NCBI RefSeq assembly: GCF_016862075.1
Contig: NZ_BOMG01000094.1
Coordinates: 1 to 64,000 of the forward strand
Source of the DNA: Actinoplanes couchii
GTDB taxonomy: Bacteria > Actinomycetota > Actinomycetes > Mycobacteriales > Micromonosporaceae
Direction of reading: 5' to 3'
Length of the DNA stretch: 64,000 bases
Shown here: positions 24,481 to 34,205 of the stretch, piece after piece
Layout of the letters: every line of letters begins with the position of its first letter
Position numbering within the stretch: position 1 is the first letter of the stretch
Translations under genes and position numbers: made by a program
Notes under the pieces: generated by a model
Databases searched by the model: none
Told to the model about the DNA's origin: nothing
What the model saw: only the letters and a program-made list of their open reading frames with translations

Positions 24481-26049
24481 TTGAGTGTCGCCGTAGCGCG
24501 CGCTAAATCGATTTTGCAACCGAAGCTGCTGGTCCCGCTCCTGCTCGTGCAGATGGCCATCGTCATGATCGTCACGGCGGTGCAGCAGACCCCGACGATC
24601 GACGAGCCGGTGTACGTGGGAACCGCGGTCACCTACCTCGAGCAGCACAGTCTCCGCTACAACCCGGAACATCCGCCGCTCGGAAAACTGATCATCGCCT
24701 CCGGACTGGCCCTGGCACAGCCGCACCTGGATCCGGAATTCGCCGGGAACCAGAGCGAACTGGGCCGGCACGTTCTCTACGAGGCGGGAAACGAGCCGGG
24801 GCTGCTGATGCTGCTGGCACGGCTGCCGATGATCGTACTGACGCTGCTGTTCGGTCTGGTGGTCTTCGCCTTTGCCCGCGATCTGACCGATACGACCGGC
24901 GGACTGTTGGCGCTGTCGATGTTCGCGTTCTCACCCGATGTCCTCACCCACGGATCGCTGGCCACTCTGGATCTGCCCACGGCCGGATTCCTGCTCACCG
25001 CCGTCTGGTTGACGTGGCGCGCCCGGACGGCGCGACCGTGGTGTCATCTGGCACTGGCCGGTGCCGCTCTGGGAATGGCGCTGGCCACCCGGGCGAGTGC
25101 GCTTCCGGCGCTGCCACTGGTCCTTTTCCTCGCGTACCTGAGCGTCCGCCGTTGGGTCGTTCTGCCCCTGGTGGCGGGGGTCGCGACCGTGGTGGTCTGG
25201 CTGAGCTATCTCGCCGTCGATCCCGGGCTGCACTGGGTCGCGCCGGACAACATGCCGGACATTCACGGCTGGCGGGCGGTGCTGACCGATCTGCTGCCGT
25301 TTCCGGAGCCCTATCGGGACGGGATGCGGATGCAGTTCGCCATGGAGGACTCCACCTTTCGCGGATTCCTTTTCGGGGAGCGTTACGAAGGTGCGCTCTG
25401 GTACTACCTGCCGGCGGCGCTCCTGGTGAAGACCCCGCTCGGCATGCTGGCGGCCTGGATCGGCGGACTGTACCGGACGCGTGGGGTGGCCGCCCTCTAC
25501 GTGCTGGTGCCGCCCGCTCTGCTGCTGGCGGTGGCGATGACCGGGGCCCGCAATTACGGCACCCGGTATGCGATCGTGGTGCCGCTCTTTCTGGCGGTGG
25601 CGGCGGCGGGGCTGGTGGTCGTACGCCGCATGGCAATGGTGCTAGTGATCGTGGTAGCGGCCAGTTCGATGACTACGTTTCCCTATTATCTGCCGTATTC
25701 CAACGAGGCTTTCGGCGGTCCGTCCCGGACACATCTGCACCTGCACGACGCCAACGTCGACTGGGGCCAGGATCTGGGCCGGCTGGGCCGGCATCTGCGC
25801 GAGCGATATCCCGGCGAACCGGTCTGGCTGGTGTACAAGGGCGCCGGGGTGCCGGAGGCGTACGCGATCACCGCCCGGAATCCGCTGCTCGTGCGGCCGT
25901 CGGAGGTGCACGGCCTGCTGGTCGTCTCGAACAGCGCGGTGGCTCTGGCGACCGGCCGCCTCGCCACCCTGCTGGCCACCAGCGGCCCCCCGATCGACGA
26001 GGTGGGCCACTCGATGAGCATCTATCGTCGCCCGTCGCCATCACCTTGA
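24481..26049 (+). CDS. Glycosyltransferase family 39-like membrane protein
   Basis: 522 residues with about ten to eleven hydrophobic helices. The first loop TPTIDEPVYVGTAVTYLEQHSLRYNPEHPPLGKLI has the DE and the NPEHPPLxK pattern of PMT/GT39 C-type glycosyltransferases, which use polyprenyl-phosphate sugars at the outer membrane face. The C-terminal DVDWGQDLGRLGRHLRERYPGEPVWLVYKGAGVPEAY segment is a soluble domain. TTG start after GGAG. It runs into the arabinan operon and its stop overlaps the next promoter. Confidence 0.8.
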   Translation: MSVAVARAKSILQPKLLVPLLLVQMAIVMIVTAVQQTPTIDEPVYVGTAVTYLEQHSLRYNPEHPPLGKLIIASGLALAQPHLDPEFAGNQSELGRHVLYEAGNEPGLLMLLARLPMIVLTLLFGLVVFAFARDLTDTTGGLLALSMFAFSPDVLTHGSLATLDLPTAGFLLTAVWLTWRARTARPWCHLALAGAALGMALATRASALPALPLVLFLAYLSVRRWVVLPLVAGVATVVVWLSYLAVDPGLHWVAPDNMPDIHGWRAVLTDLLPFPEPYRDGMRMQFAMEDSTFRGFLFGERYEGALWYYLPAALLVKTPLGMLAAWIGGLYRTRGVAALYVLVPPALLLAVAMTGARNYGTRYAIVVPLFLAVAAAGLVVVRRMAMVLVIVVAASSMTTFPYYLPYSNEAFGGPSRTHLHLHDANVDWGQDLGRLGRHLRERYPGEPVWLVYKGAGVPEAYAITARNPLLVRPSEVHGLLVVSNSAVALATGRLATLLATSGPPIDEVGHSMSIYRRPSPSP

Positions 26050-26074
26050 CAGTCATCCATGTGAGCGATAACAC
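26046..26074 (+). promoter_or_regulatory. Promoter with a LacI-type operator for the arabinan/galactan operon
   Basis: -35 TTGACA (26046-26051) and -10 TAACAC (26069-26074) are 17 bp apart. TGTGAGCGATAACA (26060-26073) covers the -10; it is a CG-centred LacI-family operator (half-sites TGTGAGC and TGTTATC). A 12-of-14 match, TGTGATCGTTAACA, lies at 34248-34261 before the second GH43 gene. Confidence 0.7.
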
Positions 26075-26110
26075 TGCCCGGAAACACTCTGGAAACAGAA
26101 AGGCAGCCCC

Positions 26111-27487
26111 GTGCCTCTGTCCCGAAGAGATTTCACCCGCATCGCCGCCATGACCGCGCTGACCAGCGGTGTCACCGTCATCGGCGCACAATCCCCGGCG
26201 CTGGCGGCGAACACCGCCTATGTCTTCGGCTACTTCAAGGAGACCCCGAACCAGAGCGGCGACAGTTACGCCCTGCACCTGGCCGTCAGCACCGACGGCC
26301 TGAACTGGCGGCCGCTCAACCAGAACAACCCGGTGGCCACCCCCACCGCCGGCACCCTCGGCCTGCGCGACCCGTTCATCCTGCGCAAACAGGACGGCAC
26401 CTTCGTCGTGCTCGCCACCGACCTGCGCGGGCGCATCTTCACCGAGAACAACCAGTACCTGCACGTCTGGGACTCGGCGAACCTGACCAGCCTGACCAAC
26501 TACCGCCGGATCCGGATGCACGGCCTGAACACCCACACCTGGGCGCCGACCGCGTTCTGGGTGCCGGCCCGCAACCAGTACGCGATCGTCTACTCGGCCA
26601 ACAACGGCCAGGACGTCTTCATGGTCAACTACACGTCGGACTTCCGGACGGTCAGCGCCAACCAGGCCTACTTCAGCCCCGGATACCCGGTCCTGGACGC
26701 CGACATCGTCGCGGACGGCTCGACGTTCTACATGTACTACAAGAACCTCAACGACGGATTGCTGTACGGCGCCCGCTCCAGCTCCGGCGAACCGAACACC
26801 TACAGCAACTACACCAGCGGTCTACGCCAGGGCAACGCGATCGAGGCGCCCCTGCTGATCAGGAACAACACCGGCAGCGGCTGGCGGCTGTGGGGCGACT
26901 CGTTCAGCCCGGTCAACAACGACTACTACGCGTGGTCGACGACGAACGTCGGCGCGAACTCGTGGACGGTGCTCGGCCAGCGCGACTTCACCCCGCCGCT
27001 GAACGCCAAACACGGCTCGATCGTCGGCATCACCGCCGCCGAGTACGACGCCCTGGTCGCCCGCTGGGGCCTGCCGAACTGGGTGCGGCTCAAGTCGTAC
27101 AACTACCCGGACCGGTACGTGCGGCACGCCGACAACCTCGGCCGCATCGACGCCTACCCGTTCGACCCGCACGAGGACCAGCTGTGGCGGATGGTCGCCG
27201 GGCTGGCCGACTCCGCCGGCGTCTCGTTCGAGTCGGTCAACTATCCCGGCCGCTACCTGCGGCACAGCAACTACGCGATCCGCCTGGACACCAACGACGG
27301 CACCGCGACGTTCCGCGGCGACGCCACGTTCACCCGGGTCGCCGGGCTGGCCGACGCGAGCTGGTCGTCGTTCCGCTCGTACAACGTCCCGGACCGCTAC
27401 CTGCGGCACTCCGGCTACGTGCTGCGCATCGACCCGATCGGCACGGCCGCCACCGAGCGCCAGGACGCCACCTTCCGGGTGTCCTGA
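26111..27487 (+). CDS. GH43-like arabinan hydrolase with AbfB (CBM42) domain
   Basis: 458 residues. Tat leader (SRRDFTRIAAMTAL) to about 33. The five-bladed GH43 catalytic domain has its general-base Asp in GLRDPFILRK, a second Asp in LDADIVADGS and the acid Glu in IEAPLLIRN. From about residue 322, three beta-trefoil repeats (NYPDRYVRHADNL, NYPGRYLRHSNYA, NVPDRYLRHSGYV) form an AbfB/CBM42 arabinose-binding domain. It is probably an extracellular alpha-L-arabinofuranosidase or arabinanase. GTG start; first gene behind the LacI-type operator. Confidence 0.88.
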   Translation: MPLSRRDFTRIAAMTALTSGVTVIGAQSPALAANTAYVFGYFKETPNQSGDSYALHLAVSTDGLNWRPLNQNNPVATPTAGTLGLRDPFILRKQDGTFVVLATDLRGRIFTENNQYLHVWDSANLTSLTNYRRIRMHGLNTHTWAPTAFWVPARNQYAIVYSANNGQDVFMVNYTSDFRTVSANQAYFSPGYPVLDADIVADGSTFYMYYKNLNDGLLYGARSSSGEPNTYSNYTSGLRQGNAIEAPLLIRNNTGSGWRLWGDSFSPVNNDYYAWSTTNVGANSWTVLGQRDFTPPLNAKHGSIVGITAAEYDALVARWGLPNWVRLKSYNYPDRYVRHADNLGRIDAYPFDPHEDQLWRMVAGLADSAGVSFESVNYPGRYLRHSNYAIRLDTNDGTATFRGDATFTRVAGLADASWSSFRSYNVPDRYLRHSGYVLRIDPIGTAATERQDATFRVS

Positions 27488-27504
27488 TGCTGTTGAGTGT
27501 CCTG

Positions 27505-29118
27505 ATGCGAAGGATCGCGCTCGCCGTGGTCCTGGCCGCCACGGCCGTGGCCGTTCCGGCGCCGGCCACGGCCGCGCCGGGCAGCCCCGCGGTCCGGCCG
27601 CCACTGGGCTGGAACAGCTGGAACACGTTCGGCTGCGACATCAACGAGACCAAGATCCGGGCCGCCGCCGACGCCATGGTGTCCTCCGGGATGAAGGCCG
27701 CCGGCTACGAGTACGTGGTGGTCGACGACTGCTGGCAGGCCACCACCCGCGACGCGGCCGGGAACCTGCGCTCCGACCCGGTACGGTTCCCGTCCGGGAT
27801 GAAGGCGCTCGGCGACTACATCCACGGCCGGGGCCTGAAGTTCGGGATCTACCAGGCGCCGCGGGAGAAGACCTGCGCCCAGTACTTCAACGCCCTCGGC
27901 GGTTCCACCGGAGCCCTCGGCCACGAGCGGCAGGACGCGACCATCTTCGCCTCGTGGGGTGTCGACTTCCTCAAATACGACTGGTGCTCACCCTGGGGCA
28001 CCCTGAACGAGCAGGTCGCCGGTTTCACCCTGATGCGCGACGCGCTGCGGGCCACCGGACGCCCGATCGTCTACTCGATCAACTCCAACAGCGCACACAC
28101 CAACACCGGTCCGGCGTACGACTGGGGCCCGGTCGCCGACATGTGGCGTACCACCGAGGACATCACCGACCGGTGGAGCACCGGCTGCACCGCCGACTGT
28201 TTCATGGGCGTCACCGAGATCCTCGACGTCCAAGCGCCCCTGTACTCCCGGGCCGGTCCGCAGCACTTCAACGACCCGGACATGCTCGAGGTCGGCGTCC
28301 GCGGCACCTTCACGCCGACGGAGAACCGGGCCCACTTCAGCATGTGGGCGATCATGGCCGCCCCGCTGATCGCCGGAAACGACATCACCACCATGCCCGC
28401 CGACGTACGCACGGTGCTGACCGACCCGGACGTCCTCGCCATCAACCAGGACAGCCTCGGACGCCAGGCCCAGCGCGTCCGCGACTACGGCGACACCGAA
28501 GTCTGGGCCAAGACCCTCAGCGACGGCTCCGGCGCGGTGGCCCTGCTCAACCGGTCGAACAACACGGCGACCGTGTCGACCACCGCCACCGAGATCGGCA
28601 TGCCGGCCGCCTCCGGATACCAGCTGTACGACGTCTGGACCAACACGTCACGCAACACCGCGAGCACGATCAGCGCCACCGTCCCGCCGCACGGCGTGGT
28701 CATGTACCGGGTCAGAACCGGCTCGACCACCCCGACCACCACGTACAGCCTGCGCGGCACCGCCTCGAACCGCTGCCTGGACGTGCTCGGCGGCGCCCCC
28801 GTCGACGGCGCCCAGGCGGTGATCTGGGACTGCAACGGCGGCGTGACCCAGGTCGTCACCGAGACGTCCGGCCAGCTGCGCATCGGCGGCAAGTGCCTGG
28901 ACGCCGACAACAATGGAACCGCCGACGGCACCCGGGTGATCCTCTGGACGTGCGGATCAGGCACCAACCAGCAGTGGACGTCACAGAGCGACGGCACGAT
29001 CCGCGGCACCCAGTCCGGCAAGTGCCTGGACGTCAACGGCGGTGCCACCGCCGACAACACCACCGTCATCCTGTGGACCTGCTCGGCCGCCGCCCACCAG
29101 CGCTGGACCCGCTTCTGA
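27505..29118 (+). CDS. GH27 alpha-galactosidase with ricin-type CBM13
   Basis: 537 residues. Sec signal peptide MRRIALAVVLAATAVAVPAPATA. The TIM barrel begins RPPLGWNSWNTFGCDI; DFLKYDWCSPWG holds the nucleophile Asp, and FNDPDMLEVG the acid/base Asp (GH27 motifs). A C-terminal ricin B trefoil follows from about residue 415 with repeats KCLDADNNGTADGTRVILWTC and QSGKCLDVNGG. ATG 27505 is chosen for the canonical signal peptide; ATG 27487 (TGATG with the previous stop) is possible. An imperfect 18-bp repeat of GTGTCCTGATGC (27479 and 27497) lies across this junction. Confidence 0.93.
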   Translation: MRRIALAVVLAATAVAVPAPATAAPGSPAVRPPLGWNSWNTFGCDINETKIRAAADAMVSSGMKAAGYEYVVVDDCWQATTRDAAGNLRSDPVRFPSGMKALGDYIHGRGLKFGIYQAPREKTCAQYFNALGGSTGALGHERQDATIFASWGVDFLKYDWCSPWGTLNEQVAGFTLMRDALRATGRPIVYSINSNSAHTNTGPAYDWGPVADMWRTTEDITDRWSTGCTADCFMGVTEILDVQAPLYSRAGPQHFNDPDMLEVGVRGTFTPTENRAHFSMWAIMAAPLIAGNDITTMPADVRTVLTDPDVLAINQDSLGRQAQRVRDYGDTEVWAKTLSDGSGAVALLNRSNNTATVSTTATEIGMPAASGYQLYDVWTNTSRNTASTISATVPPHGVVMYRVRTGSTTPTTTYSLRGTASNRCLDVLGGAPVDGAQAVIWDCNGGVTQVVTETSGQLRIGGKCLDADNNGTADGTRVILWTCGSGTNQQWTSQSDGTIRGTQSGKCLDVNGGATADNTTVILWTCSAAAHQRWTRF

Positions 29119-29188
29119 GGGAACGCCACCTCCCGATCCGGATTCCCCGCCTCTCGTCACAACCCCGACAGCCACCCGGAGGTTCCCC

Positions 29189-31435
29189 GTGTCCCCGCTC
29201 CCCGTCTCCCGGCGCGCCGTCCTCGCCTCGGCCGCCGGATCGACGCTGCTGCGCGGCACCCCCGCCGCGGCTGCCGTGATCCCGCCGGTCCGGGCCGACC
29301 TCGGCGTCGCCGCCTACCCCTTCACCCCCGGCCAGGTACGCCTGACCGCCGGCCGTCTTCTGGACAACCAGAACCGCACCCTGAGCTACCTGCGGTTCGT
29401 CGACGTCGACCGGCTGCTCTACGTCTTCCGCGTCAACCACGGCCGGTCCACCGGCGGCGCCACCGCCAACGGCGGCTGGGACGCGCCCACCTTCCCGTTC
29501 CGCAGCCACGTGCAGGGGCACTTCCTGACCGCCTGGGCCCAGGCCTGGGCCGTGCTCGGTGACACCGTGTGCCGGGACAAGGCCAACTACATGGTTGCTG
29601 AGCTGGCCACATGCCAGGCGGCCAGCGGCTACCTGTCCGGGTTCCCGGAAGCCGACATCACCGCTGTGGAGAACCGGACCCTCAGCAACGGCAACGTGCC
29701 CTACTACTGCATCCACAAGACCATGGCCGGGCTGCTCGACGTGTGGCGGCTGATCGGCAACACCCAGGCCCAGACCGTACTGCGGAACCTGGCCGCCTGG
29801 GTCGACACCCGGACCGCCGCGCTGACCACCGCACAGATGCAGGCGATGCTCGGCACCGAGTTCGGTGGGATGAACGCCGTGCTCACCGACCTCTACCAGC
29901 AGACCGGCGAAGCCCGCTGGCTGACCGTGGCGCAGCGCTTCGACCACGCCACGGTCTTCGACCCGCTCGCCTCCGGACAGGACCGGCTCAACGGGCTGCA
30001 CGCCAACACGCAGGTGCCGAAGTGGATCGGGGCGGCGCGGGAGTTCAAGGCCACCGGCACGACGCGGTACCGGGACATCGCCACCAACGCCTGGAACATC
30101 ACCACCGGCGCGCACACCTACGCCATCGGCGGCAACAGCCAGGCCGAGCACTTCCGGCCGGCGGGTGCGATCGCGTCCTACCTGACCAACGACACCTGCG
30201 AGCACTGCAACACGGTCAACATGCTGCGGCTCACCCAGGAACTGTGGCTGATCGACCCGAACCGGTCGGCATACTTCGACTTCTACGAGCAGGCGCTGCT
30301 CAACCATGTGGTCGGCGCCCAGAACCCGGCCTCGTCCTTCGGGCACGTCACCTACTTCACGCCGCTGCGTGCCGGTGGACGCCGGGGTGTCGGGCCGGCC
30401 TGGGGCGGAGGCACCTGGTCGACTGACTACACCACCTTCTGGTGCTGTCAGGGGACCGGGGTCGAGGTCAACACCAGGCTGATGGAGTCGATCTACCACT
30501 ACAGCGGGTCGACGCTGACGGTCAACCTGTTCGTGCCGTCGACGTTGACGTGGACCGCGCGCGGCATCACGGTCACCCAGTCGACGACCTTCCCGACCAG
30601 CGACACCAGCACGCTCACCCTGGCCGGGTCGATGAGCGGATCGTGGAGCATCCGGGTACGGATTCCGGCGTGGACGTCCGGGGCCTCGATCAGCGTCAAC
30701 GGGGCGGTCGTCGCCACACCGGCCGCCGGTGGGTACGCCACGGTCACCCGCACCTGGGCGGCCGGGGACGTCATCGTCGTCAAGCTGCCGATGCGGATCG
30801 TGCTGCGGCCGACACCGGACCAGCCGGACGTGCAGGCCATCACCTACGGGCCGATGGTGCTCGCCGGGAACTACGGGGACACCGCCCTGTCGGCGCCGCC
30901 GTCACTCGACGTCGGGTCGATCACCCGGACCTCGGCCAGCGCGAACGGGGCGACCGTCGGCCTGGTGCCGTTCCACGAGGCGCACGGTTTCAATTACACG
31001 GTCTACTGGACGACTGCTCAGACGTACAAAATCGTCAATGTTCTGAGTGGTCTGGTCCTGGGTGTGAAGGACATGTCGGTGGCGAACGGCGGTCTCGCCC
31101 TGATCTGGGGCGACACCGGAACCGCGGACCACCGCTGGGCCCGGATCCCCGACGGCGACGCGGTCCGGTTCCGCAACCTGAACAGCGGCAAGGTGCTCGG
31201 CGTCCAGAACATGTCCACCGCCGACAACGCCGTCGTCCTGCAGTGGGACGACAACGGCACCGCCGACCACCGCTGGCAACTGCTCGACCAGGGCAACGGC
31301 ACCTACAAGATCCGCAACGCCAACAGCGGCAAACTCCTGGCAGTCCTGAACAACGCGACCGCCCAGGGCTCCCAGGCAGTCCAGGACCCCGACAACGGCA
31401 CCGCCGACAACCTGTGGCGGCTGACACCCGCCTGA
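29189..31435 (+). CDS. GH127 beta-L-arabinofuranosidase with ricin-type lectin domain
   Basis: 748 residues. Tat-like leader (SRRAVLASAAGS). The DUF1680/GH127 (alpha/alpha)6 barrel includes NDTCEHCNTVNMLRLTQELW and TTFWCCQGTGVEVNTRLMES, whose cysteines are the zinc-binding set used for catalysis in GH127. From about residue 610, KIVNVLSGLVLGVKDMS, NLNSGKVLGVQNMS and NANSGKLLAVLNN form a CBM13 trefoil. It is secreted and probably removes L-arabinofuranose from arabinans or glycoproteins. GTG start behind GGAGG. Confidence 0.92.
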   Translation: MSPLPVSRRAVLASAAGSTLLRGTPAAAAVIPPVRADLGVAAYPFTPGQVRLTAGRLLDNQNRTLSYLRFVDVDRLLYVFRVNHGRSTGGATANGGWDAPTFPFRSHVQGHFLTAWAQAWAVLGDTVCRDKANYMVAELATCQAASGYLSGFPEADITAVENRTLSNGNVPYYCIHKTMAGLLDVWRLIGNTQAQTVLRNLAAWVDTRTAALTTAQMQAMLGTEFGGMNAVLTDLYQQTGEARWLTVAQRFDHATVFDPLASGQDRLNGLHANTQVPKWIGAAREFKATGTTRYRDIATNAWNITTGAHTYAIGGNSQAEHFRPAGAIASYLTNDTCEHCNTVNMLRLTQELWLIDPNRSAYFDFYEQALLNHVVGAQNPASSFGHVTYFTPLRAGGRRGVGPAWGGGTWSTDYTTFWCCQGTGVEVNTRLMESIYHYSGSTLTVNLFVPSTLTWTARGITVTQSTTFPTSDTSTLTLAGSMSGSWSIRVRIPAWTSGASISVNGAVVATPAAGGYATVTRTWAAGDVIVVKLPMRIVLRPTPDQPDVQAITYGPMVLAGNYGDTALSAPPSLDVGSITRTSASANGATVGLVPFHEAHGFNYTVYWTTAQTYKIVNVLSGLVLGVKDMSVANGGLALIWGDTGTADHRWARIPDGDAVRFRNLNSGKVLGVQNMSTADNAVVLQWDDNGTADHRWQLLDQGNGTYKIRNANSGKLLAVLNNATAQGSQAVQDPDNGTADNLWRLTPA

Positions 31436-31452
31436 CCCCATTGCCTTCTCGG

Positions 31453-32454
31453 TTACGACGGGGAAACCGGACCGCCGAACATGCGCGCCCACCAGCCGCG
31501 GGGCCGGTCGGTGGCCAGGGCCAGTGCGTGGTCGGCCCAGGCCAGTGGGTCGGGCGGGCGCTGCTCCGGGTCCGGTTCCAGCATGGCCGCCAGGTGGGCG
31601 GCCAGCTCACCGGGGCTGTCGATGCCCGGCCCGGTCAGCGCCTCGGCCAGTTCGTGGCGGATGGCGGCCATGTCCTGGGCCGGCGCGTAGCCGGTGACAC
31701 AGAAGAACGCGAGCGCGCCGAGACTGTACAGATCCGACTCGGGGGAGCGCGGGCCGAACGGGGCGGCATGCAACTCCGGCGCCACGAACAGGCTGCGCTG
31801 CCAGCGGCTCGGGAGGAAACCGTCCGGGCCGGGATGCAGCCGGCCCACGTCGACCAGGACCGCCCCACGGCCGGGATGCACCACCGCGCTGGTGGGCTTG
31901 ATGTCATGACGGATCAGCGGGTCGGGGTGCCCGGCACCGGCCACGTGCAGGGCCTGGTAGGCGGCGGCCAGGTCCCGGACGTGACCCAGCCGGTCGAGCG
32001 TGGAGTCGTTCCCGGACCGGATCCGGTCGTCCAGCGAGGGGCCGTCGATCCAGTCCGTCACCAGGTGGAACCGGGGCCCGGCCGGCTTACGGGTGTCCGC
32101 GGCGACGAAGACGTCCCGCAGACCGGGCAGATGCGGGCTGGACACCGCGTCGAACCGTCCCAGCTGGTCCTGCCAGCGCCGCAGGTCCCCGGGCGGCAGC
32201 GGATCCGTCTCGGCCCCCGGCACCGGCGCGAACACCTTGATCGCGAAGGCGGCCCGGCCGTCGGCGTGTCCGCGGCGCCGGGCCTGCCACACGACCCCCT
32301 CGGTGCCGAACCGCTGGCGGCTGAACAACTCGTACCGCTGCGGATCGTCGTCCGGCCCGATGAACTGCCCGCTCGGCTCCGCCACCAGCGGCGGACCGTC
32401 GTACGGCACATGCAGGTGCAGGCAACCGGGCTCGGAAGACGGTGGAACGGTCAT
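31453..32454 (-). CDS. Degenerate serine/threonine protein kinase
   Basis: 333 residues of the kinase fold: RYELFSRQRFGTEGVVWQARR (glycine loop, weak), AFAIKVF with the ATP-binding Lys, then LIRHDIKPTSAVVH, which replaces HRDxKPxN (the Asn becomes Ser), and VLVDVGRLHP, which replaces DFG. APELHAAPFGPRSPESDLYSLGALAFF is intact. Reduced activity or a pseudokinase scaffold is likely. Its ATG overlaps the GH63-like stop (ATGA), so it is made with that enzyme. It is cytoplasmic. Confidence 0.82.
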   Translation of the reverse strand: MTVPPSSEPGCLHLHVPYDGPPLVAEPSGQFIGPDDDPQRYELFSRQRFGTEGVVWQARRRGHADGRAAFAIKVFAPVPGAETDPLPPGDLRRWQDQLGRFDAVSSPHLPGLRDVFVAADTRKPAGPRFHLVTDWIDGPSLDDRIRSGNDSTLDRLGHVRDLAAAYQALHVAGAGHPDPLIRHDIKPTSAVVHPGRGAVLVDVGRLHPGPDGFLPSRWQRSLFVAPELHAAPFGPRSPESDLYSLGALAFFCVTGYAPAQDMAAIRHELAEALTGPGIDSPGELAAHLAAMLEPDPEQRPPDPLAWADHALALATDRPRGWWARMFGGPVSPS

Positions 32455-34145
32455 GCGTCGTGGTCTCCTTCGAGGCGGTGCTCGTGGGCGGCGGCCAGGA
32501 TCAGATAGCTGCTCGCGGTCCACGTGTAGGCCCGGTCGCGCAGTCCCGCGCCGGTCTCGGCGTCGAAGTTCTCCGCGAACCCGGACTTCTCGCACAGGGC
32601 CCGGAACCGGCGGCTGATCTCGTCGGCCAGCTCGATGTGACCGGCCCGGCGCAGCCCGTCCTCGATCAGGACCGTGGACGGCGCCCAGATCGGGCCCCGC
32701 CAGTAGCCGTCGGCCGTGTAGTGCGGCGAGTCCACCGGCTCGGTGGCCGGGCCGTGCTCGGTCAGGTGGGCGCCGAGCCGGTCGACCAGGGCCGCGGCGA
32801 TCGGCTCCGGCAGTTCCGCCCCGAGCGCGATCGGCATCAGATCGAGCAGGCTGGTGCCGGTCCGCAGGGCGCCGGTGTGCGGGTCACGGGCCGCGAACCG
32901 GTCACCGGTCCACAGTTCGTTCACCATCGCCGCCCGGATCCGGTCGGCGGTCTGCTGCCACGGCCCGGCCGGCTCGCCGAGTTCACCGGCCAGCTCCGCC
33001 AGACAGCGCAGCTGCATGACCAGGAACGCGGCCAGGTCCGCGGTCTGCACCAGCCGGCCGCCGTCGAAGGTGGTGGCGTTGTCCCAGCCGCTGTCGTTGC
33101 CGTGGGTGTAGTACGGCAGCTCCGATCCCGGCGCCCGGCGCGCGTCCAGCCAGAACCGGGTCCACCGGGCCAGCCGTTCGTAGGTGCGGGACAGCTCGGC
33201 CCGGTCGACCGGAGCACCCAGCCACTGCCGCAGGTGCTGCAACGCCCAGCCGTGGACCGGCGGCTTGACGAAGTTGTGCAGCACCTCCGAATGGGTGATC
33301 GAATCCGGTAGCGCCCCGCTCGCGTCCTGGTGGTCGAACGGCAGCTGGAACTGGTCCCACGCCAACTGCGGATCGCCCGCGGCGAGGGCGATCGCGTTGA
33401 AGCAGTGGTCCCAGCTCCAGACCTTGTCCATCCAGTGTTTGCTCATCAGCACGGCGGGGCGGGTGACCAGCGCGGCGGGATCGACGGTGGCCGACCACAT
33501 CACGTAGGCGGCGAGTTCGGCGGCCGGGGTCCGGGAGCTGCGCCACGGTGCCACCGAGTCGGCGAACCCGGTGAACGCGGCCGCGGTCGCCCGGTGCAGC
33601 TGATCGAATCCGGTCTCCGTGCGGTAGGGCGCGCGGGCGGTCTCGTACTCCTCGATCGCGAGTTCCCACGGCCGGCCGGGTGGCAGCACGACGCCCCGCT
33701 CGGCCGCCCCGAGGGATCCGGCGCCGAGAACCTGATCGGGTTCGCCGGACAGCAGGGTGATCCGGTACCGCCGGCCGGTCTCGTAGGAGGTGAACACGTA
33801 CCCGCCGTCGACCGGATCCCGGTACAGGTAGGTGCCGCTGAACGGTGTCAGCGTGCCGGCCGCCGCGGTGATCCGCATCCCCGGCCCGGCGCTCCGGACC
33901 CGGACGGTGTCCGGCCCCTCGTAGGTCAGCTCGATGCGCCCGTCGTCGAGATCCCAGGTCAGGAGGGCGGGCGTGGCGGTCACCGTGGCCGCCCCGGCCG
34001 GCGCGAACCGCAGCACCGGATGCATGCCGTGCTGATGTGACACCAGGTGCAGGTCGTCGGCGACGGTGTTCTCCGCGATGACCGGGGAGATGCCGAACCA
34101 GGAGCCCCGACAGGAGAACGGGATGTCCCGGACGTGGAACTTCAT
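32451..34145 (-). CDS. GH63/MGH1-like (alpha/alpha)6-barrel glycoside hydrolase
   Basis: 564 residues, no signal peptide. The second half carries WMDKVWSWDHCFNAIALA, the key Asp of clan GH-G (GH37/63), HGNDSGWDNATTFDGG and GYWRGPIWAPSTVLIEDGL, with the catalytic Glu expected in the last part. These are typical of intracellular MGH1-like hydrolases that trim glucose or mannose from small glycosides. It is divergent from AbfB-GH43 across the operator region 34206-34262 and translationally coupled to the kinase-like gene. Confidence 0.8.
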   Translation of the reverse strand: MKFHVRDIPFSCRGSWFGISPVIAENTVADDLHLVSHQHGMHPVLRFAPAGAATVTATPALLTWDLDDGRIELTYEGPDTVRVRSAGPGMRITAAAGTLTPFSGTYLYRDPVDGGYVFTSYETGRRYRITLLSGEPDQVLGAGSLGAAERGVVLPPGRPWELAIEEYETARAPYRTETGFDQLHRATAAAFTGFADSVAPWRSSRTPAAELAAYVMWSATVDPAALVTRPAVLMSKHWMDKVWSWDHCFNAIALAAGDPQLAWDQFQLPFDHQDASGALPDSITHSEVLHNFVKPPVHGWALQHLRQWLGAPVDRAELSRTYERLARWTRFWLDARRAPGSELPYYTHGNDSGWDNATTFDGGRLVQTADLAAFLVMQLRCLAELAGELGEPAGPWQQTADRIRAAMVNELWTGDRFAARDPHTGALRTGTSLLDLMPIALGAELPEPIAAALVDRLGAHLTEHGPATEPVDSPHYTADGYWRGPIWAPSTVLIEDGLRRAGHIELADEISRRFRALCEKSGFAENFDAETGAGLRDRAYTWTASSYLILAAAHEHRLEGDHDA

Positions 34146-34205
34146 CTGCTGGATCCCGTCCCACGATCGAATCGACGAATCGGCCGGGAGAATGATATCC
34201 CGCCT

